Shown here piece by piece: positions 47,241 through 55,987 of a stretch of DNA of 64,000 bases. Made by a program: the position numbers and the translations under genes. The DNA is from Acidobacteriota bacterium (lineage in GTDB: Bacteria > Acidobacteriota > Terriglobia > Terriglobales > Acidobacteriaceae), in the NCBI GenBank assembly GCA_021780095.1, contig JAJXZK010000334.1, forward strand, positions 1-64,000, given 5' to 3'. Below the pieces are notes generated by a model, which was given only the letters and a program-made list of their open reading frames with translations, searched no databases and was not told the DNA's origin. Positions within the stretch are counted from its first letter, which is position 1, and each line of letters begins with the position of its first letter.

Positions 47241-48227
47241 TTACATACCGAACCGTTCATGCCACGGAGTGGCGGCCTTGAGTGCGGTGTTGACGTTCTC
47301 AATGTTCTTGACGCCGTCATCCTTCAGCCAATTTTCAAATGCCTTGGCCCCCTGCTTGGCATAGACGGGGATGCCGTCCTTCCAGGTGGCGCGGCCGCAC
47401 AGGACGCCGTTGAATTTGGCGCCGGACTCGCCTGCCAGCTGCAGCGTTTCAATAAAGACTGGATTGGAGACGCCCGCGGAAAGATAAATGAAGGGCTTGG
47501 TGGAAGCTTCCGCCGCCTTGCGGAACAGATGCAGCGCTTCCTCTTTGGTGTAGGCAGCTGTGCCTTTGAAGGCCTTGGTGCCGGAGACAAATTCCATCTG
47601 GATGGGAACTTCCATCTTGAGGACGTCGACGCCGAATTTTTCGTCGCTAAAGTCCTTGGTGGCCTGGGTCACGATTTCCGGCTTCTTCTTGGCATAGCCG
47701 ACGGATTTTTCGTCGCCGCCTTCGGCATCGTAGCCGACGATTTCCAGAAAGAAGGCAATGTCGTGGGCGCGGCACTCGTCGCCGACGCGTTCGATGAAAG
47801 CATATTTGACGTCATTGATTTCCTTCTTTTCAAACGGGGTGTAGTAGAGCAGCAGCTTCACGGCATTCGCGCCCTCATGCTGAATCCTGCGTACCGACCA
47901 GTGATCGAGCAGGTCGGGCAGGCGGCCGGGAGTGGCGGCGTCGTAGCCGGTCTTTTCATAAGCCAGCAGCAGCCCCTTGCCGTTGCGGTGCTGAGCGGCA
48001 GGCAGTCCGTATTCCGGATCGAGCAGAATCGCGGAGGCGTGCTTGGTGAGGACCTCCGTCACGAGCGTTTTGAATTCAATCAGCGCATGGTTGTCGACCG
48101 GAGCGCCTTTTTCCTTGGCCAGAGACTTTTGCAGAGAACCGCGCTGATCCATGGCGGCGGCGGCAATCACGCCGCGATCATCTGAGAGGGCTTTCATGCC
48201 GGCCAGTTTGCCGGGGGTGAGCTTCAT
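47241..48227 (-). CDS. lacD: Tagatose 1,6-diphosphate aldolase
   Basis: A 328-residue class I aldolase cleaving tagatose-1,6-bisphosphate (and often fructose-1,6-bisphosphate) to triose phosphates. Family motifs are MKLTPGKLAGMKALSDDRGVIAAAAMDQRGSL at the N-terminus, ILLDPEYGLPA, ANAVKLLLYYTPFE (probable Schiff-base Lys) and LSAGVSNPVF. AAGGAG at ideal distance fixes the ATG at 48227. No other lac/tagatose genes are nearby, so it may serve as a general glycolytic aldolase. Confidence 0.9.
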   Translation of the reverse strand: MKLTPGKLAGMKALSDDRGVIAAAAMDQRGSLQKSLAKEKGAPVDNHALIEFKTLVTEVLTKHASAILLDPEYGLPAAQHRNGKGLLLAYEKTGYDAATPGRLPDLLDHWSVRRIQHEGANAVKLLLYYTPFEKKEINDVKYAFIERVGDECRAHDIAFFLEIVGYDAEGGDEKSVGYAKKKPEIVTQATKDFSDEKFGVDVLKMEVPIQMEFVSGTKAFKGTAAYTKEEALHLFRKAAEASTKPFIYLSAGVSNPVFIETLQLAGESGAKFNGVLCGRATWKDGIPVYAKQGAKAFENWLKDDGVKNIENVNTALKAATPWHERFGM

Positions 48228-48374
48228 GGTCTTACTCCTTGGTTTTATCTTGTAGGGTCGGTGATTGTTGCGGCCTGGAAAGGCCAGGTTCACGCTTCAG
48301 AGGACTATCCCTTCCATGCCATCGTTTTCATTTTACGCTGGCGGCGGAAAGGCAAGCGGTGACGAGCGTCATAG

Positions 48375-49121
48375 TTACGGTCGAGGCGTGAGCACGGCCT
48401 GCTGCGCCAGAATGAGTTCCCGCGTGCCGCGCGCGGCCAGGTCGAGCAGGGCGAAGTGCTGGTCGCGGGAGAAGGTGTTGTGTTCCGCGGTCGCCTGCAC
48501 CTCGACAAACTCGCCGGCGCTGGTCACGACGACGTTCATGTCGACATCGGCGCGGGCGTCTTCTTCATAGGCCAGGTCAAGCAGCGGTGTGCCGTCGACC
48601 ACGCCAACGCTGATGGCGGCGATGAGATGCCGAATGGGCGATGCGGCCAGAGTTTTGGCAGCGACCAGGCGATCGATCGCGAGCTGCAGCGCCACCGCAG
48701 CGCCGGTGATGGCGGCGGTACGGGTTCCTCCGTCGGCCTGCAAGACATCGCAATCCAGGATGATGGTGCGTTCGCCCAGGGCTTTCAGGTCCACGGCAGC
48801 GCGCAGGCTGCGGCCAATCAGGCGTTGAATCTCATGGGTGCGACCGCCGACTTTGCCGCGCTCGCTTTCCCGCGGGGTACGGGTGAGGGTGGCGCGAGGA
48901 AGCATGCCATATTCCGCCGTGACCCAGCCCTGGCCGCGGTTGCGCAGCCACCCGGGCACGCCATTTTCCACGGTGGCGTTGCAGAGAACGCGGGTATGTC
49001 CCAGCTCGATGAGCACCGAGCCTTCGGCGGTGGGCACAAAATCGAGGGTCAGGTGAAGCGGACGGAGCGCATCGGGAGCGCGGCCTTCGGGCCGGAAATA
49101 GGTGACAGCGGGAGCGGGCAT
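48375..49121 (-). CDS. rph: Ribonuclease PH
   Basis: A 248-residue phosphorolytic 3'-5' exoribonuclease trimming tRNA 3' ends. Signatures are [50 protein letters not shown] and the phosphate-binding Arg region. The start at 49121 ([21 protein letters not shown]) gives the family N-terminus; the frame stays open upstream but unlike RNase PH. It lies upstream of lacD with a 147-bp gap. Confidence 0.94.
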   Translation of the reverse strand: MPAPAVTYFRPEGRAPDALRPLHLTLDFVPTAEGSVLIELGHTRVLCNATVENGVPGWLRNRGQGWVTAEYGMLPRATLTRTPRESERGKVGGRTHEIQRLIGRSLRAAVDLKALGERTIILDCDVLQADGGTRTAAITGAAVALQLAIDRLVAAKTLAASPIRHLIAAISVGVVDGTPLLDLAYEEDARADVDMNVVVTSAGEFVEVQATAEHNTFSRDQHFALLDLAARGTRELILAQQAVLTPRP

Positions 49122-49615
49122 GTGGATTCCATTGTAACGAGTATGGCGAGAATTGCACCGGCGGGAGCGCCAAAATGGGACTCCAGGAGGCGTGGTGCGG
49201 GTTGATCCCGGAGTGGGAAACCAGTTTGCACCTGGTTCAATTTGGGAATTTGAGGGGAAGTGGCTTTGCTTGGTTGGACTTGCGAGGGAAAGCGCAAGAA
49301 TGGGAATTTCATTTTGATACGAGAGGGTTCCTTTGGTAATGGGAGTCGGGGAGGGCTGTTCCAGATAAGTCCCATGAATTCGTATGGTTAGGGGAGGAGG
49401 AGCAGTTTGGCACGAAACGTGATAAGGAGTAGGGCGGAAGCGAATGAAAATCGAACGTGTTGAAGGTCCTACCACGGGAACCAGGCACCTCGAGATCGTC
49501 GACGCGACCGTTGATTGGTGAGTGAGTGGATCCGACGGGCAGCGCGTATTGCCCCTGAGCTGGCAGGCGAGAAACGGCGGGGTCCTGCCGAGGTTGCAAG
49601 ATTGGAGATTGCGTC
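49122..49615. other. Divergent intergenic region between rph and the two-component operon
   Basis: About 494 bp, no gene seen. On the plus strand TTGGCACG at 49407-49414 matches the -24 half of a sigma-54 promoter, but the -12 half 4 bases on reads GTGAT instead of TTGCW, so it is at best weak. Short purine-rich tracts (GGGGAGGAGGAG near 49391) are present. Confidence 0.4.
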
Positions 49616-50536
49616 ATGACCGTAGCGTTCCAGCAGCAAGAGCCGAGCCGTTCCGATGCCGCCACGATGTCGACCGGCACGCCGGAAGAACAGCGGGCGG
49701 CGGCCGTCAGCCATCTGGCGCACGATGCGCGCAACTGGCTGACGGTGCTGCAGGTCTACTGCGACCTGCTGCGCAGTTCCGGTGCGGTGGCAGGCCACGG
49801 CCGCACCTGGATGGATGAGCTTTCGAGTGCAGTGGAGCGCGGACAGGATCTCGTCACGTCGCTGCTCGACTCCGCGCGGACTGACTCGACGCGAGGGTTC
49901 CCCCATGCGGAAGCGGCAGCCGCAGGGCCGAAGGCACTGGACCTGGCGATCGTTCTTCAGAAAAGAAAACCATTGTTCCGGCAGATGGCAGGAAGCAAGA
50001 TTCGTGTGGAAAGCAAGATTACAGCCCGTGCGGAAACCACGGTTCTGGGGGAAGCGGAGTTCGATCGCATCCTGCTGAACCTAGTGCGCAATAGCATCGA
50101 TTCCATGTCGCAGGGCGGACGGCTGACGATTGAACTCGAGTACGATGGCACATCCGAACGGCGTCCCCTCGTGTTGCGTGTATCGGACACAGGCAACGGC
50201 ATCCCGGCGGACATCCTGCCCCATATCTTTAACTCCGGATTCTCAACCAAGTCGACAACGCGAAACCCCAAGTCAGAGCGGGGGTATGGGCTGGCTATCG
50301 TAAGGGAATTGGTTCTGGCCGCCGGCGGCTCGGTGCGGGTTCGTTCCCGTATCGGACAGGGTACATGCTTCGCGATTGAGTTGCCCGTGCAACTGGTTCC
50401 GGTAACACCGCGACCGGCAATTTCGCAGGCGAGAAACGTCGTACCCGCCTCGAAGAGCGCGACGCCGACACCCGCCGGTACCCGGCGAACCAACAATTTC
50501 GGCGCACATCAGAAAGGAACCCGAGTACCATGCTAA
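49616..50536 (+). CDS. Soluble histidine kinase without obvious sensor domain
   Basis: A 306-residue cytosolic kinase. The HisKA-like helix has the phospho-acceptor in SHLAHDARNWLTVLQVY (His 36). The HATPase domain has N-box LLNLVRNSIDSM (about 153-164), G1 VSDTGNGIP (about 189-197), and GYGLAIVRELVLAAGG. No membrane span or PAS/GAF module is seen; the roughly 30 residues before His 36 are too short for a sensor. It resembles NtrB-type kinases stripped of the input domain. Its stop overlaps the start of the NtrC-type regulator by 7 bp, so they are a cognate pair. Confidence 0.88.
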   Translation: MTVAFQQQEPSRSDAATMSTGTPEEQRAAAVSHLAHDARNWLTVLQVYCDLLRSSGAVAGHGRTWMDELSSAVERGQDLVTSLLDSARTDSTRGFPHAEAAAAGPKALDLAIVLQKRKPLFRQMAGSKIRVESKITARAETTVLGEAEFDRILLNLVRNSIDSMSQGGRLTIELEYDGTSERRPLVLRVSDTGNGIPADILPHIFNSGFSTKSTTRNPKSERGYGLAIVRELVLAAGGSVRVRSRIGQGTCFAIELPVQLVPVTPRPAISQARNVVPASKSATPTPAGTRRTNNFGAHQKGTRVPC

Positions 50537-51981
50537 CTACAACGCGAATGTTTACCCCCACGTCTCAAATCCCCCCCATGGAGCGAGCCGGCATGATGCA
50601 CGTGCTGGTGGTCGATGACGATGCTGCCATCCGGACTGCTGTCTCCGACATCACGCGCAACCTTGGCTTTGCGGTGTCGAGTGTGGACGATGCGAACGGC
50701 GCCCGCGCCGCACTGAAGGCGCACATGGCGGACATCGTTCTGCTGGACCTGAAGCTGCCGGGCGGCGGCGGACTGCCCCTGGTGGAAGAAATTCGCACGG
50801 TATACCCGGAAACAGTCGTCGTCGTGATGACCGCATATGCCACCGTTTCCTCCGCGGTTGAGGCGATGCGCACCGGGGCCAGCGAGTATCTGACCAAGCC
50901 CTTCACGATGGACGAATTGTCGGATGTGCTGGAGCGGGCCTCGGAACGACGTCATTTCGACACCGAGAGCCGCCGCCTGCGGGAAAAACTTCGTACTTCC
51001 GATGGCTTCGGCACCCTGATCGGGCGCAGCCCGGAAATGGAGCGGGTGTACCGCATCCTGTCGAAAGTGGCGCACACGACCCATCCGGTGCTGATCCTGG
51101 GAGAAAGCGGAACCGGCAAGGAGATCGTGGCCCGGACGATCCACTACAACGGGCCCAACGCCACTCATCCCTTCATTCCGGTGGACTGCGGATCGCTGGT
51201 GCCCACGCTGATTGAAAGCGAATTGTTCGGCTATGTGAAAGGCGCCTTCACCGGAGCCAACCGCTCCAAGGAAGGGCTGCTGGCCACCGCCGAGGGAGGC
51301 ACGGTCTTTCTGGATGAGATTGGCGAGCTGCCGCTCGACCTACAGTCAAAACTTTTGCGGGCGCTGCAGGAAAAAGAAATTCGGCCCATTGGATCGAACC
51401 AGCGAATCCCGATCCACGTGCGCATCCTGGCGGCCACGAATCGCGACCTGGTGTCGATGGTGGAGCAGGGCAGATTCCGCAAGGACCTGTTCTTCCGCCT
51501 CAACGTGGTCAACGTGAAAGTGCCGTCCCTGCGCGAGCGGCGTGCTGACATCGCTCTACTGGCGGCCCATTTTCTGGAACGGCGGCGGCGCGAGACGGGC
51601 GTGTCCTACACCCTGAGCGACGATGTATTGCGCGTGCTGGGCAGCTACGACTGGCCCGGTAACGTGCGCGAACTGGAGAACACGATTGAGCGGGCATGCG
51701 CGCTTTCCTCCGGACCGGTGTTGCACCTGGGGGATATGCCGACGCAACTGCAGGAGTACAGGATGCATTGGCAGGCAAGCACCGAGCCAACGGACGAGGA
51801 GCCGGTCAAGGTGGATGCCAGCATCCTGACGATTGCGGAGATGGAGAAGCAGGCCATTCTGAACACGCTGCGACAACTGGACGGGGACAAGCTGACGGCG
51901 GCTCGATTACTGGGCATCGGAAAAACGACGCTCTATCGCAAGCTGAAGGAATACGGAATCTCGGACGAGCCGGAAGTCTAG
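50530..51981 (+). CDS. NtrC-family sigma-54-dependent response regulator
   Basis: A 483-residue activator. The receiver has acidic pocket DDD (29-31) and phospho-acceptor Asp 73 in VLLDLKLPGGGG. The AAA+ domain has Walker A GESGTGKE (about 191-198), the sigma-54-contacting GAFTGA (about 238-243) and Walker B TVFLDEIGELP. A Fis-type helix-turn-helix ends the protein (TAARLLGIGKTTLYRKLKEYGI). About 22 residues precede the receiver. All residues needed for ATPase and sigma-54 activation are intact. It overlaps the kinase gene upstream. Confidence 0.93.
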   Translation: MLTTTRMFTPTSQIPPMERAGMMHVLVVDDDAAIRTAVSDITRNLGFAVSSVDDANGARAALKAHMADIVLLDLKLPGGGGLPLVEEIRTVYPETVVVVMTAYATVSSAVEAMRTGASEYLTKPFTMDELSDVLERASERRHFDTESRRLREKLRTSDGFGTLIGRSPEMERVYRILSKVAHTTHPVLILGESGTGKEIVARTIHYNGPNATHPFIPVDCGSLVPTLIESELFGYVKGAFTGANRSKEGLLATAEGGTVFLDEIGELPLDLQSKLLRALQEKEIRPIGSNQRIPIHVRILAATNRDLVSMVEQGRFRKDLFFRLNVVNVKVPSLRERRADIALLAAHFLERRRRETGVSYTLSDDVLRVLGSYDWPGNVRELENTIERACALSSGPVLHLGDMPTQLQEYRMHWQASTEPTDEEPVKVDASILTIAEMEKQAILNTLRQLDGDKLTAARLLGIGKTTLYRKLKEYGISDEPEV

Positions 51982-52055
51982 AGCGCGCGGGGCCGCGTCT
52001 GGCGCCCCATCGTCCATCCCATCCGAACGCAACCGAAAACCTGAAGGAGAATCCC

Positions 52056-52565
52056 ATGCAGCAAACTGTCTTGTTGGTGACGACGATGTCGGGAGCCGAA
52101 AACTGTGCCGCTGCCGTGGGACGACAGCTGGGGCTGACCGTCGAGGTGGCGGAGAACCGCCGCATTGCCCTGGCGGCGCTGCGGCGGCGCGATTACGCCG
52201 TGATGGTGCTGGACGAAAGCCTGGTGGAAGCCGATCCGGCGGGCGCGGAAGTGCTGTGGCAACACGCCGGGGTCGCGGTGCCCATCCAGGTGAACCTTGG
52301 CATCTCCGGCTGTAATCGCTTATTGCGTGAAGTGCGAGCCGCGCTCCAGCGGCGCGAACGCGAGCTGTCGCTGGCCATGCGTGCCGCCGCCCGGATTATG
52401 GAAGGCGAAATGAATACCACCCTGACCGGACTGCTGCTGCAGACCCAGCTGGCGCTGGAAGATCCGACGCTCACACCGGGAACGGCGGTCAAATTGCGGC
52501 ATGCAGTCGAGCTGGCGGGTGTGCTGCGAGAACAATTGCGGACGCCGCCGGTGGTCGTGCGCTAG
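52056..52565 (+). CDS. Degenerate receiver plus pseudo-histidine-kinase helical protein
   Basis: A 169-residue protein with AAGGAG 7 bases before its ATG, 74 bp after the NtrC-type gene. Residues 1-95 fit a receiver fold: hydrophobic strand TVLLVTT, Asp 53 in VMVLDESLVE at the phospho-acceptor place, but no acidic pair after strand 1. Residues 105-160 look like a DHp two-helix hairpin (GEMNTTLTGLLLQTQLALED) in which the usual His-Glu of HELRTPLT is Gly-Glu (Gly 117), so it cannot be phosphorylated there. It may be a dimerising decoy or connector for the upstream kinase. This reading is inference. Confidence 0.62.
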   Translation: MQQTVLLVTTMSGAENCAAAVGRQLGLTVEVAENRRIALAALRRRDYAVMVLDESLVEADPAGAEVLWQHAGVAVPIQVNLGISGCNRLLREVRAALQRRERELSLAMRAAARIMEGEMNTTLTGLLLQTQLALEDPTLTPGTAVKLRHAVELAGVLREQLRTPPVVVR

Positions 52566-52899
52566 GAAAAACCTGGGCAAGGAGTTGCAGCGGTGTCTGC
52601 ATCTAATCGCGCGCAAGTTTCGAACATTTTGTCCGATGACTCGGAGTGGGTATGGCGATGCGCCGCGACAGGACAGGCATGGCGCAGCCGGATTCGGGTG
52701 ATCTGCGAAGAAAAACCCCCACGTTCAGCGAAACCGTTACGATTTCTCCTGGCTTTGCCGTGCGACAGTATCGCTGCATCGCTGGTGTTGCCCCAGATTT
52801 CCTGGCATCCGTTTCTTGCCGTATCGGCGCAAAGCAGAATGGTCGGAAAGACATAGAAGGAATTGATCCCCGCTGCGCGGAACTTGGAAGCCTCATTGA

Positions 52900-52911
52900 G
52901 TAAATGTTTAC
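52900..52911. promoter_or_regulatory. LacI-type operator candidate O1 (upstream)
   Basis: GTAAATGTTTAC: perfect GTAAA/TTTAC arms around a two-base centre, like many LacI/GalR-family sites. It lies about 135 bp upstream of the predicted transcript start. Confidence 0.55.
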
Positions 52912-53004
52912 CGTAGGGTGAGATGATTGCGAAAGTGTGCGCAGGACGCCTGCCAGGTTACCCCAGCTCGGGAATACAGGCCGAAGGAGCTGCGCTCTTG
53001 AAGA

Positions 53005-53034
53005 TTGACAGGCACGGCCGGAGCCACTTATAGT
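53005..53034 (+). promoter_or_regulatory. Sigma-70 promoter of the L-ribulose operon
   Basis: Perfect TTGACA (53005-53010), an 18-bp spacer and TATAGT (53029-53034, five of six consensus bases). The start of transcription is expected near 53041, about 95 bp before araD. Confidence 0.7.
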
Positions 53035-53048
53035 CGTTCGATGTCAAG

Positions 53049-53060
53049 GTAAAGGTTTAC
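53049..53060. promoter_or_regulatory. LacI-type operator candidate O2 (promoter-proximal)
   Basis: GTAAAGGTTTAC: same arms and spacing as O1, placed at about +9 to +20 where a bound repressor would block the polymerase. The centres of O1 and O2 are 149 bp apart, close to 14 helical turns. Confidence 0.6.
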
Positions 53061-53135
53061 TTATCAATTGCAAGGCAGCTTCTTCGAGAACTGGCGCGAC
53101 CATCCGATGGGTTGTCGCGCTCCATGGGGAATCGC

Positions 53136-53855
53136 ATGTTAGTGGGGCGGCTGAGAAGCGAGGTCCTTCGCGCGAATCAAGAAATCGTGCGACAAGGGCT
53201 GGTGGTGTCGACTTTCGGCAATGTCAGCGGCATCGCGCGCGAGCAAGGCCTGGTCGTCATCAAGCCGAGCGGTGTCGCGTATGATGCCTTGACCCCTGAA
53301 GCGATGGTGGTCACCGACCTTGCCGGGATAATTGTTGAGGGCAAGCTGAAGCCGTCCTCCGACCTGGCGACACATCTGTTGTTGTATCGCAAATTTCAGC
53401 AGATTGGCGGCGTGGTGCACACGCATTCTGAGTACGCAACCGCCTGGGCACAGGCCAGGAAGCCCATCCCCTGTTACGGCACTACTCATGCAGATTATTT
53501 CCACGGGCCCGTTCCAGTGACGGAGATGTTGCGCGCGGATGAAGTGGGGGAAGATTACGTGCACAACACCGGCGAAGTGATCGTGCGATGTTTCCAAGGC
53601 CTCGATCCCATGTCGATTCCAGGCGTTCTTGTGGCCGGTCATGCGCCCTTCTGCTGGGGAAGAACGATTGACGACGCGGTCCATCATGCGGTGGCGTTGG
53701 AGTATGTGGCCCGGCTTGCGCTGCATACGGAAATGCTGGCAGGTCCGACCGCCGAAATTCCGAAGCACCTGATGGACAGACATCACACACGGAAGCATGG
53801 AGCGAATGCGACCTATGGGCAGACGACCGAGAATGCCCGCGAGCGCGAGGACTAA
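53136..53855 (+). CDS. araD: L-ribulose-5-phosphate 4-epimerase (class II aldolase family)
   Basis: A 239-residue zinc enzyme interconverting L-ribulose-5-P and D-xylulose-5-P. Visible family features are STFGNVSGIAR, IKPSGVAYDALTPEAMVVTDL, the zinc His pair in GGVVHTHSEYATAWAQ, and the third His in VAGHAPFCWG. Length matches AraD (231). ATG 53136 is chosen; ATG 53124 and TTG 53112 are in frame. The symporter gene starts 6 bp after its stop. The product enters the pentose phosphate pathway. Confidence 0.9.
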   Translation: MLVGRLRSEVLRANQEIVRQGLVVSTFGNVSGIAREQGLVVIKPSGVAYDALTPEAMVVTDLAGIIVEGKLKPSSDLATHLLLYRKFQQIGGVVHTHSEYATAWAQARKPIPCYGTTHADYFHGPVPVTEMLRADEVGEDYVHNTGEVIVRCFQGLDPMSIPGVLVAGHAPFCWGRTIDDAVHHAVALEYVARLALHTEMLAGPTAEIPKHLMDRHHTRKHGANATYGQTTENARERED

Positions 53856-53861
53856 CGCAGC

Positions 53862-55631
53862 ATGATGTCGGCGCTGCATGCAAACCTCTCCTCGAAGCTG
53901 TCCCTGGTTGCGGTTGTCGCGGCCTCGCCGCTGCATGGACAACTGGCCCACCTGACACCGCTGGATGTATCGGTGATCGCAATCTATTTTGCGATGGTGT
54001 TATTCATCGGCTTTTATTTGAGACAGGCGAGCAGCACCAGCGAACAATTTTTCCTTGCTGGACGAGAGATGACAGCCTGGATTGCCGGGCTGAGTTTCGT
54101 GAGTGCGAATATGGGCTCGCTGGAACTGATGGGCTGGGCTGGGTCCGCCTATCAGTACGGCATTTTGGCCACGCATTGGTACTGGATTGGCGCCATCCCC
54201 GCCATGCTGTTTCTTGGCCTGGTGATGATGCCCTTTTATTACGTCTCCAAGACGCATTCAGTGCCCGGTTATCTGAAGTTGCGCTTTGGCGAGTCGAGCC
54301 GCATCCTCGCCGCCTTTTCTTTTGCGATCGAGATGATCCTGATGAGCGGCGTCAACATGTTTTCGATGGCCGTGGTAATGAAGGTGGTGCTGGGCTGGAA
54401 TATCACATTCAGCATTCTCATGTCGTCGCTCGCGGTGGCCGTGTATGTGGGGCTGGGAGGCTTGCGTTCCGCCATCTACAACGAGGTGCTGCAATTTGTA
54501 TTGATCTGGGCGGGAGCGCTGCTGGTCCCGATTCTTGGAATGGTGGAAGCCGGCGGCTGGCACAAGATGGTTGCGAAGATCGCCAGCAATTATCGGGGAC
54601 AGGACTACGTTCATCTGTGGCGCGACACAGCGCACTTCAGTACGAACCCGATGGGGGTGCACTGGACGGGCATCGTCTTCGGACTGGGATTTGTGATTTC
54701 CTTCGGCTACTGGACAACGGATTTTCTGGTTGTACAGCGAGTGCTGGCGGCGCGAAATCTGCGAGCAGCGCAGATGGCTCCAATCATCGGCTCCTTCTTC
54801 AAAATGGCGGTACCATTCATCGTCATTCTGCCCGGGCTGCTGGGGTTGGTCGTATTGCAAAATCCAGACGGCACGTTGTTGCATCTGGTGGGCGAGAACC
54901 ACGTCAACGCCTTGCACCCGCATAGCTTTAATGAGGTGCTGCCGCTGATGATGGTGCGCTATCTAGGGCCCGGCTTGCTGGGACTAGGCATCACCGCGCT
55001 TATGGCTGGATTCATGAGCGGCATGGCCGGCAACGTCAGCGCATTCGCGACGGTGTGGACGTACGACATCTATCAACCGCTGATTCGCAAGCGCGCGTCC
55101 GACAGCCACTATGTCGCCGTTGGTCGCTGGGCCACGGTGCTGGGTGTTGTGGTGTCGATCGGCGCTGCCTACCTGGTGATGCATGCCGCGGGCATCATGG
55201 ATTATGTGCAGGCGCTGTTCAGCTTTTTCATTGCGCCGCTGCTGGGTGCGATCCTGCTGGGAATGTTCTGGAAGCGGGCGACCGCTGCTGGCGGGTTCTG
55301 GGGGTTGTTTCTGGGCATATTGAGTTCAGTAAGCTTGTTTGTGTGGGTGCGGATGGATCCGTCGGCATTGTCGATGGTCGCCATTTCGCCCGATGCGAAA
55401 AGCATGGCGGAGAATCTGTATCGCGCGGTGTGGAGTTTTTTGATTTCGATTGCGGTCACGGTAGTTGTCAGCCTGTTCACACAGCCCAGGCCGGCCGTGG
55501 AGCTGGATGGCTTGGTCTATGGCGTCACGAAACTGCCGTTTCAGGAGCCAGTGCCGTTCTATCGCAATCAATGGTTCTGGGCGGTGATCGTAGTAGTTTT
55601 GTTTGCCGGATTGAATATTTTGTTCTGGTAA
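53862..55631 (+). CDS. Sodium:solute symporter (SSS family), probable pentose transporter
   Basis: A 589-residue inner-membrane transporter with about 14 membrane segments. SSS landmarks are DVSVIAIYFAMVLFIGFYLR, SEQFFLAGREMTAWIAGLSFVSANMGSLELMGWAGSAYQYG (sodium-site region), GLGGLRSAIYNEVLQFVLIW and LMAGFMSGMAGNVSAFATVWTYDIYQP. By position between araD and araB it should import L-arabinose, L-ribulose or a related sugar. It is followed 28 bp later by a tiny membrane protein gene. Confidence 0.88.
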   Translation: MMSALHANLSSKLSLVAVVAASPLHGQLAHLTPLDVSVIAIYFAMVLFIGFYLRQASSTSEQFFLAGREMTAWIAGLSFVSANMGSLELMGWAGSAYQYGILATHWYWIGAIPAMLFLGLVMMPFYYVSKTHSVPGYLKLRFGESSRILAAFSFAIEMILMSGVNMFSMAVVMKVVLGWNITFSILMSSLAVAVYVGLGGLRSAIYNEVLQFVLIWAGALLVPILGMVEAGGWHKMVAKIASNYRGQDYVHLWRDTAHFSTNPMGVHWTGIVFGLGFVISFGYWTTDFLVVQRVLAARNLRAAQMAPIIGSFFKMAVPFIVILPGLLGLVVLQNPDGTLLHLVGENHVNALHPHSFNEVLPLMMVRYLGPGLLGLGITALMAGFMSGMAGNVSAFATVWTYDIYQPLIRKRASDSHYVAVGRWATVLGVVVSIGAAYLVMHAAGIMDYVQALFSFFIAPLLGAILLGMFWKRATAAGGFWGLFLGILSSVSLFVWVRMDPSALSMVAISPDAKSMAENLYRAVWSFLISIAVTVVVSLFTQPRPAVELDGLVYGVTKLPFQEPVPFYRNQWFWAVIVVVLFAGLNILFW

Positions 55632-55659
55632 GCAGGGTATCAGGATTGGAGGAATTGGA

Positions 55660-55887
55660 ATGCGCAGTCTTGGGGTGCCGGGAAATATTCCGATCTGGTT
55701 TTTCGTGGGCGTGTTGCTCACCATCTATGGCGTACTGATCGGCGGTCACGGTGTCTATGCCTGGGTGACACATGAGAGAAGCGTGGTGGTACTCGCAAAT
55801 CTGCATGCGGCGGTGTGGTGGGGAGGAATGATTTTGGTCTTGGGCCTGATCTACTGCGTGAAGTTTTTCCCCAGGCAGCAACGGTAA
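55660..55887 (+). CDS. Small two-helix membrane protein between symporter and kinase
   Basis: A 75-residue protein with two hydrophobic helices (PIWFFVGVLLTIYGVLIGGHGVYAW and LHAAVWWGGMILVLGLIYCV) and a basic tail. A strong GGAGGAATTGG site precedes the ATG. It may be a small partner of the SSS symporter, as DUF4212-type subunits are in some SSS systems, though it does not carry that family's motif as far as I can tell. Function not established. Confidence 0.65.
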   Translation: MRSLGVPGNIPIWFFVGVLLTIYGVLIGGHGVYAWVTHERSVVVLANLHAAVWWGGMILVLGLIYCVKFFPRQQR

Positions 55888-55987
55888 ACACGGCGGCGGA
55901 GGCTTGAACTTAGAGACGCGGTCAGTTTTGTAAAAGCCGCGGTTTTCTCGACCGAGAGAAGTTCCCCAAACTGGAAGAAGACGACGA

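Larger units (their letters stand above)
52566..53135. other. Regulatory region upstream of the L-ribulose operon
   Basis: About 570 bp with no gene in its first two thirds. The last 240 bp hold the araD promoter and two LacI-type palindromes, listed separately. An open frame at 52646-52903 looks random. Confidence 0.5.
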
